Assembly: GCA_028289185.1 (NCBI GenBank)
Contig: JAQGGV010000013.1
Coordinates: forward strand, 1-9,146
Source of the DNA: Candidatus Saccharimonadota bacterium
GTDB taxonomy: Bacteria > Patescibacteriota > Saccharimonadia > Saccharimonadales > Saccharimonadaceae
Direction: 5' to 3'
Length of the DNA: 9,146 nucleotides
Shown one piece after another: positions 1-5,896 of this stretch. A program made the position numbers and the translations under genes. Every line of letters starts with the position of its first letter. Within the stretch, counting starts at the first letter, position 1. A model generated the notes under the pieces. The model made no database searches. It was not told the origin of the DNA and saw only the letters and a program-made list of their open reading frames with translations.

Positions 1-1294
1 TTGCTGGATCGGCTAGGACAGTATCGACGATAGTTGCAATCGCACCCTCATCACTCATCTGTAACAAGTTCTTTTCCTCGGCGATTTGACGAGGAGTTTT
101 GTCGCTGGATAGTAATTCGTTAAAGACTTCTTTGGCAGCCGTCGATGATAGTTCGTTTTTGTCGACCATTTCGGCTAGTTCGATAAAGCCCTCTGGAGTA
201 AATACACTGGCGATTTCGGCCGTTTCTTCGTCGGTGGAAATACTACTCGCAAACCAATTGGCCACGCGCTTAGCTTTGTCGTCACCTGCGTTGTCCTGGA
301 TGGTCGCGATGAGTGCCGCATAGCTCTGACGATGCAAAATAGAGCCAACCACTGACTTATCCAATCCAAGCTGGGCAAATTTCTGGCGGTAGTATGGTGG
401 AAGTTCAGGAACAGTAGCCTGTACTTCGGCAATATATTCATCCGTCAGCGTCACTGGCGGGATGTCAGCATCTGGCATATAGCGGTAATCCTGAGCGTCC
501 TCTTTACTACGCTGGCTACTGGTCCGTCCAGTTGCGTCGTCCCAGCCACGGGTTTCCTGGACAACTCGTTCGCCCTTTTCCAATAACTCAACTTGGCGAC
601 GGAATTCGTACTCTGCGGCGCGTTCGACACTTCTAAATGAGTTTAAGTTCTTGACCTCGGCGCGTTTACCAAGCTCGGTCGCATCATCTGCGGCAACAGA
701 CAGGTTAACGTCAAAACGCATGTTGCCGTTAAACAAATCACCATATGTCACACCGGCATAGGTCATGAGTTTGTGCAGCTCAGCAGCAAATGCTTTGGCT
801 TCCTGCGGTGAGTGCATGTCTGGTTCGGACACAATTTCGATGAGTGGCGTGCCGGCACGGTTAAGGTCGACAAGGCTATACGAACCGTAATGACTCAGTT
901 TGCCAGCATCTGATTCGATGTGCGCATGGTGAATACGTACCTTGACCGATGATCCGTCCTCCAGTGGCGTCTCGACCAACCCCGCGAGGATTGTCGGATG
1001 ATACATCTGTGTAATCTGGTAACCGCTCGGCAAGTCTGGGTAGAAATAATGTTTGCGGTCAAAACGGCTGAGGTTAGCAATCTTGGCGTTCAATGCTTTA
1101 CCGGCTTTTATCGCCAAATTTACCGCTTCCTTGTTTAGAACTGGCAGCATACCGGGCAGACCGTAATCAATCGGGTGCACAACGCTGTTTGGTTCCTTGC
1201 CCCGTGCATCGTTGTCGGCCGGACTAAATAGTTTCGTTGTCGTCGCCAACTGTACGTGGCATTCGATGCCGATAGTCATTTTCCAGTTAGTCAT
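1..1294 (-). CDS. gatB: Aspartyl/glutamyl-tRNA amidotransferase subunit B, 3' end cut by the window
   Basis: GatB binds the misacylated tRNA and carries the kinase/amination site of GatCAB, which turns Glu-tRNA(Gln) and/or Asp-tRNA(Asn) into the amidated form using ammonia from GatA. I translated 431 residues without a stop. Near the N-terminus is IGIECHVQL (residues 8-16), the family's metal/ATP-site Glu-x-His segment, with Cys where Val is usual. YFYPDLPSGYQI follows, then the GatB signature LVDLNRAGTPLIEIVSEPD near residues 141-159, then VKNLNSF, ETRGWD and DYRYMPDADIPP. The last visible part (QIAEEKNL, SDEGAIATIVD) belongs to the C-terminal YqeY-like tRNA-binding tail. An estimated 40-70 residues are missing beyond the left edge. 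The ATG shares its A with the stop of the preceding gene (TAATG), and GGGAG lies about 9 bases upstream, so translation is probably coupled. Confidence 0.97.
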   Translation of the reverse strand, partial: MTNWKMTIGIECHVQLATTTKLFSPADNDARGKEPNSVVHPIDYGLPGMLPVLNKEAVNLAIKAGKALNAKIANLSRFDRKHYFYPDLPSGYQITQMYHPTILAGLVETPLEDGSSVKVRIHHAHIESDAGKLSHYGSYSLVDLNRAGTPLIEIVSEPDMHSPQEAKAFAAELHKLMTYAGVTYGDLFNGNMRFDVNLSVAADDATELGKRAEVKNLNSFRSVERAAEYEFRRQVELLEKGERVVQETRGWDDATGRTSSQRSKEDAQDYRYMPDADIPPVTLTDEYIAEVQATVPELPPYYRQKFAQLGLDKSVVGSILHRQSYAALIATIQDNAGDDKAKRVANWFASSISTDEETAEIASVFTPEGFIELAEMVDKNELSSTAAKEVFNELLSSDKTPRQIAEEKNLLQMSDEGAIATIVDTVLADPA

Positions 1295-1710
1295 TAGATG
1301 GCTCCCAAATCTTTCAGCGTTACCTTGAAACCCGCCAATGCCCGGCGCGCCTGGTCATAGCCGACTTTTACGTCTTGTTCATGAGCAATCTTGTTTCGCA
1401 GCTTGTGGGCGGACCACAAATCGTTACGGTGCGCTAACTTGCCACGAGCAGACTTTAGACGATCACCCATCGTTTGTCCTTTGTAGCCGGTTTCGCGAAG
1501 CGCGTTATCGACAAGTTTATCGGCATTCATAATAGCTAAGTGATAGCTCGCTTCGTTGCCCTTTTCAAGCGATTGCTCGATTGCAAGCCAACGTACACGA
1601 TAGCGCTCAATGTCCAAACTACCACCGCGCTTACCGAAAGTGATAAGTGCAAACAGCAGTGCACCAATGACAATGACCGCAGCAAACAGAATGATGAGCG
1701 TTCCGTCCAT
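1294..1710 (-). CDS. Small membrane-anchored protein with HEPN-like Rx4H motif, between gatA and gatB
   Basis: A 138-residue protein that I do not recognise as a named family. Residues 4-25 form one hydrophobic helix, followed by GKR, so the rest should lie in the cytoplasm. Residues 32-138 look all-helical. They include ADKLVDNALRETGYK (63-77) and LWSAHKLRNKIAHEQD (98-113). The segment R105-N-K-I-A-H110 matches the Arg-polar-x3-His pattern of HEPN domains, many of which are RNases in toxin, CRISPR or RNA-processing systems while others are non-catalytic. The gene overlaps both neighbours by one base (TAATG at each junction), and AAGGGG lies a few bases before its ATG, so it is a true operon member. 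The HEPN assignment is an inference from motif and helical context. A structural or scaffolding helical protein is the main alternative. A link to tRNA or to the amidotransferase is suggested only by position. Confidence 0.85.
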   Translation of the reverse strand: MDGTLIILFAAVIVIGALLFALITFGKRGGSLDIERYRVRWLAIEQSLEKGNEASYHLAIMNADKLVDNALRETGYKGQTMGDRLKSARGKLAHRNDLWSAHKLRNKIAHEQDVKVGYDQARRALAGFKVTLKDLGAI

Positions 1711-3080
1711 TAGTTTGCCCCTTCTAGCGATTTAGCTAGCGCAAGTAGCTGTGCGTCGCTGCGCCTCTGACCGATTAACTGAACGCCCACAGGCAGACCA
1801 TCGCTGGTAGCCCCACCGGGAACACTGATTGCTGGTAGGCCTGCCAAGCTGGCTGGGACTGTCATGATGTCGGCCAGGTACATTTTGACCGGATCAGCGG
1901 TGTTCTCACCCAGTTTGAAGGCAGGTGTTGGGCTGACAGGCCCGATAAGCACGTCATATGTTTCAAACAGTTCGTTGAATTCATTAATCATTAGAGTGCG
2001 GGCCTTTTGCGCCTGCAGATAAAATGCATCAAAGTAGCCGCTGGAAAGTACGTAACTACCGATCATGATGCGACGCTTGTTCTCGGCCATAAAGCACTGG
2101 TCGCGTGACTTGCCATACAGTTCACTCAGGCTGCCCGATTCTGCACGTGCACCATAGCGGATACCGTCATAACGGGCCAAGTTACTACTGATTTCGGCCG
2201 GAACGATGATGTAGTACATTGCCAGTGCGTATTTGAGGATAGGCAGGCTGACTTCCTCGATGGTATGGCCGGCCGCCTTTAATTTCTCGATATAGTCATT
2301 TGTTCGCGCGCGGACATCAGCATCGACGTCTGTGGTCATAAATTCTTTGATAACGCCAATTTTTTGGCTCGCCTTGACATCGGTGGGGGCAAAAAAGTCG
2401 GGTAGCGTTGTGGCGTCGTTCTCGTCGATGCCAGCCATGATATCCATGACCAGTTCGGCGTCGCTAGCATTTGAGGCAAAACAGCCAATCGTGTCGGTGC
2501 TGCTTGCCATCGCCACGACACCATAGCGACTAACAGTGCCATACGTTGGCTTGACACCAACGACGCCATTAAAGCTGGCGGGCTGGCGAATGGAACCACC
2601 AGTATCGGTACCTATGGCAAACGGTACGGCGCCAAGCGCGGTCGCAACGGCTGAGCCACCTGACGAGCCGCCGGCAACACGAGTTTTGTCGGCTGCGTTA
2701 AGTGTCGGACCAAAGGCAGAGTTTTCGGTACTACCACCGTGGGCAAAAGCGTCGAGGTTGGTTTTGCCAATACAGATCGCGCCCTCGGCCTCAAGCTTCT
2801 CGATGGCGGTTGCCTGCAATGGCGCGTTGAAATGCTCCAGAAACTTGCTGGCAGCTGTCGTTGGTGCTCCAAAAGCCAGGAAATTGTCTTTGGCCACAAA
2901 CGGTACACCGGCCAGACGTCCCGTGATTTCACCGCTATCAACTTTGGCGGCACGCTCCAACGCTCGCTCACGTGTCAGCGATAGCCCGGCATGATATTCA
3001 TATGACTTCTCTGCCGCATCAATTGCTTTGTTTACGTTATCGGTGGCAGATTTGCCGATGTAGTCGGAAATTGTTGCCAT
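1710..3080 (-). CDS. gatA: Aspartyl/glutamyl-tRNA amidotransferase subunit A
   Basis: GatA is the glutaminase of GatCAB: it hydrolyses glutamine and sends ammonia through a channel to GatB. The 456-residue protein has the amidase-signature fold. The Ser-cisSer-Lys triad reads as K64 (in PFVAKDNF), S139 (in GGSSGGS) and S163 (in GTDTGGSIRQPA). The spacings of 75 and 24 residues equal those of the Staphylococcus aureus enzyme (K79, S154, S178). YDGIRYG and IGPVSPTPAFKLGE correspond to the substrate-pocket and C-terminal core segments. The protein is slightly short for the family (usually about 480-490); the shortening lies before the first catalytic Lys. The ATG directly follows the gatC stop (TAAATG), and GAAGGTG inside the end of gatC can act as ribosome binding site. 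The stop overlaps the next start by one base. Confidence 0.98.
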   Translation of the reverse strand: MATISDYIGKSATDNVNKAIDAAEKSYEYHAGLSLTRERALERAAKVDSGEITGRLAGVPFVAKDNFLAFGAPTTAASKFLEHFNAPLQATAIEKLEAEGAICIGKTNLDAFAHGGSTENSAFGPTLNAADKTRVAGGSSGGSAVATALGAVPFAIGTDTGGSIRQPASFNGVVGVKPTYGTVSRYGVVAMASSTDTIGCFASNASDAELVMDIMAGIDENDATTLPDFFAPTDVKASQKIGVIKEFMTTDVDADVRARTNDYIEKLKAAGHTIEEVSLPILKYALAMYYIIVPAEISSNLARYDGIRYGARAESGSLSELYGKSRDQCFMAENKRRIMIGSYVLSSGYFDAFYLQAQKARTLMINEFNELFETYDVLIGPVSPTPAFKLGENTADPVKMYLADIMTVPASLAGLPAISVPGGATSDGLPVGVQLIGQRRSDAQLLALAKSLEGAN

Positions 3081-3383
3081 TTATAACACCTTCGGTACTT
3101 TGATTTGATTTTTTTCCTGATCAGGAGCAAGTGCAAGCAGTTCCGCGCGGCCAGCTGCGTGCTTTTTCACCACATCTTCTCGCATGACGTTTTCCAGATC
3201 GGTTACCTGATAGGTCGGTTCGACACCTGACGTATCCAACTCACTCAGTTGCTCGACGTAACCTAGGATATTACCAAGGTCAGCCTGCAAGGAGGTAATT
3301 TCGTCATCGCTAAGTTCTAGGTTGGATAATTGTGCCAAATGTAACACATCATCACGAGTGATTGCGGTGGTCATGTCAGCCAT
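3081..3383 (-). CDS. gatC: Aspartyl/glutamyl-tRNA amidotransferase subunit C
   Basis: GatC is the small subunit that wraps around the GatA-GatB interface and stabilises the complex. The 100-residue frame has the family layout: an N-terminal helix with TRDDVLHLAQLSNLELSDDE, then LGNILGYVEQLSELDTSGVEPTYQV (split here by residue runs 37-61), then the extended C-terminal stretch with LENVMREDVV. Two starts compete. ATG at 3383 has GAGG about 5 bases upstream. ATG at 3374 (MTTAITRDD) sits 7 bases after a perfect TATAAT and could begin a leaderless mRNA. I list the longer form; the family core starts after either. It lies 12 bases downstream of the ABC permease gene and abuts gatA. Confidence 0.96.
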   Translation of the reverse strand: MADMTTAITRDDVLHLAQLSNLELSDDEITSLQADLGNILGYVEQLSELDTSGVEPTYQVTDLENVMREDVVKKHAAGRAELLALAPDQEKNQIKVPKVL

Positions 3384-3387
3384 TATA
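3382..3387 (-). promoter_or_regulatory. Candidate -10 box in front of gatC
   Basis: A perfect TATAAT overlaps the upstream ATG of gatC (TATAATGGCTGACATG). A transcription start about 7 bases downstream would fall at the second ATG (3374) and give a leaderless gatCA-orf-gatB mRNA. No good -35 hexamer stands 16-18 bases upstream. The same bases also provide the spacing for the GAGG ribosome binding site of the first ATG, so the box may be fortuitous. Confidence 0.35.
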
Positions 3388-3395
3388 CCTCTATG

Positions 3396-4505
3396 CTACT
3401 CCCAACGGAAGACGCGAAAGGCAATTACGTAGATTATGATGATCCAGATGCCAATCAGACCAAGTTGTGGTCCAATTTCCCACAAATGCTTGCCTTCGGT
3501 CGCAATCATACGGATGCCATCAATAATGGGCGTCAGAGGCAGCAGCCCCGATACATTCTGTAGCCATTCCGGCATCAGGAAGCGCGGGAAAAATGTGCCC
3601 GACAGAAACATCATTGGAAAGACGATAATATTGCTGAGAGGCGCGGCTTGACGCTCGTTCTTGGCCCAGCCACCAAGTGCCAGACCAATACCCAAAATCG
3701 TAATGATACCAAGTACCAAAAACAATGCCAGTTCTATCGGATTGCCGACAATCTTGAGATTAAAGACCAGAATCGCGATTGCAAACATCACTGACAGTGC
3801 AATGAGGCCGATAATAGCCTGCCCAATCATTGTCGACAGGAAGTACTGCCAAACCTTCAGCGGCGTCGTACTCAAACGGCGCAGGATGCCCATTTTCTTG
3901 AGCTCTGGGAAGACGTTAACCGGTCCAAAGATACCCATACCGATGATCGAGAAGCCCAGCAGACCAGCAAAGGTATAGTCAAACGACGACAGACTCTTAG
4001 TGTTCAACTGCTGGCTGGTTACCGTAAACGGCGTCTCGGTCGGAATTAACTTTTGGTTGATCGACTTGAACTCTGTTTCGAGCACCGATTGCAGCGCTGC
4101 ACCCGACTGGGCATTGTTCTGCGTATAGATAATCTGCGCCTGACCAGTCGGAACTTTGTCACCTGGCTTGATGGTACCGAAGTCTTTTGGCAGCACAATC
4201 GTCGCATCAATCTGCGATTTACTCATCAAATCATTCGCTTGGTCCTGCGTCGATGCATTGTCGTTAATCTTGAAGATATTACTCTTTTTGGTTGTATCGA
4301 CAAAGTTTTTGGCAAATGCCGACGATGAATTATTGAGCAATGCTACCCGGAATGACACGTTGCTACTACCGCTATTAAGGCTGCCAAATACAAACAGAAA
4401 GATAACCGGGAAACCAATACTGAAAAACAGTGCTAACTTGTCACGGAAAAAACGTTTTGTGTTGATGCGAACAAATGTCCCGACGGTATACAGTTGCTTA
4501 TTCAT
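3396..4505 (-). CDS. ABC-2 type transporter permease
   Basis: Membrane half of an ABC exporter of the ABC-2 type (NatB/DrrB-like); substrate unknown. The 369-residue protein has one membrane helix near residues 24-43 (ALFFSIGFPVIFLFVFG). A polar domain of about 130 residues follows, expected outside the cell, containing APKDFG-like and TPFTVTSQQLN segments. Five more hydrophobic segments lie from about residue 177 to 366. The loop KKMGILRRLSTTPLKVWQYF is the typical cytoplasmic coupling segment of this class, and PMMFLSGTFFPRFLMPEWLQ before the last helices is also characteristic. The ATG overlaps the end of the ATPase gene by 8 bases and AAAGGGA lies upstream, so the two halves are made together. 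The dimeric transporter would be two permeases plus two ATPases. Confidence 0.93.
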   Translation of the reverse strand: MNKQLYTVGTFVRINTKRFFRDKLALFFSIGFPVIFLFVFGSLNSGSSNVSFRVALLNNSSSAFAKNFVDTTKKSNIFKINDNASTQDQANDLMSKSQIDATIVLPKDFGTIKPGDKVPTGQAQIIYTQNNAQSGAALQSVLETEFKSINQKLIPTETPFTVTSQQLNTKSLSSFDYTFAGLLGFSIIGMGIFGPVNVFPELKKMGILRRLSTTPLKVWQYFLSTMIGQAIIGLIALSVMFAIAILVFNLKIVGNPIELALFLVLGIITILGIGLALGGWAKNERQAAPLSNIIVFPMMFLSGTFFPRFLMPEWLQNVSGLLPLTPIIDGIRMIATEGKHLWEIGPQLGLIGIWIIIIYVIAFRVFRWE

Positions 4506-5256
4506 CGCGCAGTCCCTTTCCGGTCAAATCAATAAACACATCCTCCAGGTTTGCTTGCTCAACGTGCTGCTTTTTCGAAAAACCACGCTTCAGCAGCGCC
4601 TTGATCAAGTTTTTGGGTGTATCGATAGCAACAATCTTGCCGCTGTCCATAACGGCGATACGGTCACACAGCACCTCCGCTTCGTCCATGTAGTGTGTCG
4701 TCATAATGACACTAATACCTCGATCACGAACTTTTTCGATTAGTTCCCATAGGTTACGACGAGCTTGTGGGTCCAGACCCGTTGTTGGCTCGTCTAGAAA
4801 GAATACTTTTGGACCATGGACCAGCGCTGTCGTGATACTCAGGCGCTGTTTCTGACCACCCGAGAGGTCTTCGACATAGTTTTTGGCCTTGTCCTCTAGA
4901 TCAACGTCGCGCAGGAATTGCATGGCATCGACTTTCTCGCCATATGCTGCGGCAAAAAGTTCAACGACCTCGATAACTCGCGTTTTGTCCTGGAAGGCGG
5001 GAGTCTGTGGCTGAACGCCAATCAGAAATTTAATCTTGTGTGGGTTTTTGGCGACATCAATGCCGTTAATGATGACCGTTCCACTGTCGATTTCGCGCAG
5101 TGTCTCCATCATTTCGAGCGTCGTTGTTTTGCCGGCACCGTTTGGCCCTAGTATGCCAAAAATTTCACCCTTTTTTACGTCGAAGCTGACACCATCGACA
5201 GCTTGTTTGTCACCGTAACGTTTTTTCAAGTTACGAACTTGTATCATTTCACTCAT
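4498..5256 (-). CDS. ABC transporter ATP-binding protein
   Basis: Cytoplasmic ATPase of the exporter encoded with the following permease. Counting from the ATG at 5256 (252 residues): Walker A GPNGAGKTT at 37-45, a Q-loop Gln near 82-84, signature LSGGQKQR at 131-138, Walker B VFFLDEP at 151-157, a D-loop at GLDP, and the switch His188 in MTTHYMDEAE. The C-terminus NLEDVFIDLTG is typical of drug, antibiotic and Na+ exporters of the CcmA/NatA type. Start choice: ATGs at 5265, 5256 and 5247 are in frame. The 5265 ATG lies inside a TATAAT box and none has a clear ribosome binding site; 5256 fits a leaderless start and 5247 (MIQVRNL) fits the usual family N-terminus. It is the first gene of the minus-strand block. 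Confidence 0.95.
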   Translation of the reverse strand: MSEMIQVRNLKKRYGDKQAVDGVSFDVKKGEIFGILGPNGAGKTTTLEMMETLREIDSGTVIINGIDVAKNPHKIKFLIGVQPQTPAFQDKTRVIEVVELFAAAYGEKVDAMQFLRDVDLEDKAKNYVEDLSGGQKQRLSITTALVHGPKVFFLDEPTTGLDPQARRNLWELIEKVRDRGISVIMTTHYMDEAEVLCDRIAVMDSGKIVAIDTPKNLIKALLKRGFSKKQHVEQANLEDVFIDLTGKGLRDE

Positions 5257-5263
5257 ATAGACC

Positions 5264-5269
5264 ATTATA
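5264..5269 (-). promoter_or_regulatory. -10 box immediately upstream of the ABC/gat block
   Basis: A perfect TATAAT on the minus strand. Seven bases separate its end from the ATG at 5256, so transcription from the normal distance would begin at or one base before that ATG (leaderless mRNA). No good -35 hexamer is present 16-18 bases upstream. The upstream inverted-repeat arm ends 15 bases away and could be an activator site or compensate for the missing -35. Confidence 0.5.
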
Positions 5270-5284
5270 CAGGAGGGTCATACT

Positions 5285-5402
5285 GAACCACCACACTTTT
5301 ACGTGAACCATCGTGCCGCCCTGAAGAATCTCGATCAAGCCTTAGGAATCTCTCGAAACGCCAGCAAGATTATTAACGGTTCAAGTAAAAGTGTTGTGGC
5401 TC
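5285..5402. repeat. Imperfect inverted repeat, 27-base arms around 64 bases
   Basis: The arms are 5285-5311 and 5376-5402. The reverse complement of the left arm matches the right arm at 23 of 27 positions; the shared core is GTAAAAGTG flanked by GGTTCA and GTGG. Within the left arm TGAACCA occurs twice, 20 bases apart (5284-5290 and 5304-5310), and the right arm keeps a degenerate form of the same pair. Each arm points toward its own outward promoter, 15 bases from the minus-strand TATAAT and 10 bases from the plus-strand TATAAT. It may be a pair of regulator sites shared by divergent genes, or the stem of an RNA. Confidence 0.85.
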
Positions 5403-5404
5403 GG
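5285..5404 (-). ncRNA. Candidate structured RNA or 5' leader, minus strand
   Basis: Read on the minus strand, the two arms form a stem in which 23 pairs are Watson-Crick, 2 are G-U wobbles and only 2 are mismatched. On the plus strand all four differences are true mismatches. This asymmetry favours a minus-strand transcript. A TTGACA-16-TATAAC promoter upstream would start RNA near 5404, at the edge of the stem. Inside the loop, AAUCUUG can pair with a downstream CGAGAUU (7 pairs with one wobble). No U-tract follows the stem, so the RNA may continue into the ABC ATPase gene as a leader of roughly 145 bases. I recognise no known family; 6S, SRP and T-box RNAs were considered and not supported. 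Confidence 0.3.
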
Positions 5405-5409
5405 CCATC

Positions 5410-5418
5410 TGTTATAAT
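5410..5418 (+). promoter_or_regulatory. Extended -10 promoter of the GtrA-like gene
   Basis: TGTTATAAT is a perfect extended -10 element (TGnTATAAT), which can work without a good -35; none is seen. The expected start is near 5425, leaving an untranslated leader of only about 7 bases before the ATG at 5432. The central TTATAA is self-complementary, so it also serves as part of a -10 on the other strand. Confidence 0.6.
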
Positions 5419-5438
5419 CGTAAGCAGAAACATGTCAA
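5411..5438 (-). promoter_or_regulatory. Candidate sigma-70-type promoter, minus strand
   Basis: On the minus strand TTGACA (5433-5438) is followed after 16 bases by TATAAC (5411-5416), a near-consensus promoter. Transcription would start about 5404, just outside the inverted repeat, and read toward the ABC/gat genes. The -35 hexamer overlaps the start codon of the plus-strand GtrA-like gene and the -10 shares its bases with that gene's own -10, so the two promoters should exclude each other. Confidence 0.5.
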
Positions 5439-5896
5439 AACAAAAAAAGCCCAAAAACAGAGCAGCAATCCAGCTTGGCTGGGAGTTTATAAAGCTTCAA
5501 GTCGCCGGCAATATACCCTTCTGGGGAACGTATGGTATTAACTTTGTCCTAGACAAGGGTCTGAGTGTTGATAAATACCAAGCGCTTCTGGTTGCGACGG
5601 TCCTAGCGAATGCGCTGTTTTTTATCGTTGATGACCAATGGGTTTTTAGTAGTAGCAAGGGCAAACGCAAAACATCAGCCGAAGTCTGGAAATTTGTCAT
5701 ATTTATGAGCTTGAGTGCGCTGCTGACATTCAATATCACTTGGCAGTTGTACAACGTCCTTGGTATTTCAACCTACATTGGGCAGTTTATATCGGCCGGA
5801 CTATCAATATCGTGGACATTCATCGGCCTAAGGTTTTGGGTATTTGCCACACCGAAAAAATCATCAAAGCGTCGCGTCGCAACTGCTCGCCGTTAA
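5432..5896 (+). CDS. GtrA-like four-helix membrane protein
   Basis: A 154-residue protein with four predicted membrane helices at about residues 20-42, 50-71, 87-108 and 114-138, and strongly basic ends (KQKKPKNR and KKSSKRR), so both ends should be cytoplasmic. The aromatic-rich ends of helices 2 and 4 (FFIVDDQWVF, WTFIGLRFWVF) match the paired pattern of the GtrA/DPMS-flippase-like family. Members of that family are thought to move polyprenyl-linked sugars across the membrane or assist glycosyltransferases. No glycosyltransferase gene is adjacent, so its substrate cannot be named. I chose the ATG at 5432 because the extended -10 lies just upstream; a GTG at 5303 would extend the frame by 43 residues, but through the inverted repeat and promoter. 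The stop directly abuts that of the convergent gene. Confidence 0.85.
   Translation: MSKQKKPKNRAAIQLGWEFIKLQVAGNIPFWGTYGINFVLDKGLSVDKYQALLVATVLANALFFIVDDQWVFSSSKGKRKTSAEVWKFVIFMSLSALLTFNITWQLYNVLGISTYIGQFISAGLSISWTFIGLRFWVFATPKKSSKRRVATARR

Noticed and set aside
4156..4743. Long open frames on the plus strand opposite the ABC genes (195 codons) and opposite gatA at 2536-2994 (152 codons).
   Set aside because: Their translations are low-quality mirror images of well-recognised genes, with no family features or ribosome binding sites.
5227..5241. CAAGTT-ACG-AACTTG palindrome near the start of the ABC ATPase coding sequence.
   Set aside because: It is short, lies in conserved coding sequence (VRNLKK), has no T-run on the transcribed side, and is likely chance.
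5249..5311. A 20-codon minus-strand reading frame (MVHVKVWWFS...) ending in TGA across the ABC ATPase start, as a leader peptide.
   Set aside because: No convincing ribosome binding site, it runs through the repeat arm and the TATAAT box, and the length is within chance.
5312..5325. AGGGCGGCACG on the minus strand resembles the T-box sequence AGGGUGGNACCGCG, tempting because gatCAB lies downstream.
   Set aside because: The essential UGG that pairs with the tRNA CCA end reads CGG, there is no antiterminator/terminator pair with a U-run, and no recognisable stem I motifs.
5285..5404. 6S RNA or SRP RNA as identity of the hairpin.
   Set aside because: The SRP apical motif (GGAA-type loop with its flanking conserved bases) is absent, and a 6S-like open central bubble cannot be established by eye.
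5303..5431. A 43-residue N-terminal extension of the GtrA-like protein from a GTG at 5303.
   Set aside because: It would be translated through the inverted repeat and through the gene's own extended -10 box, and GtrA-like proteins normally have the length given by the ATG at 5432.
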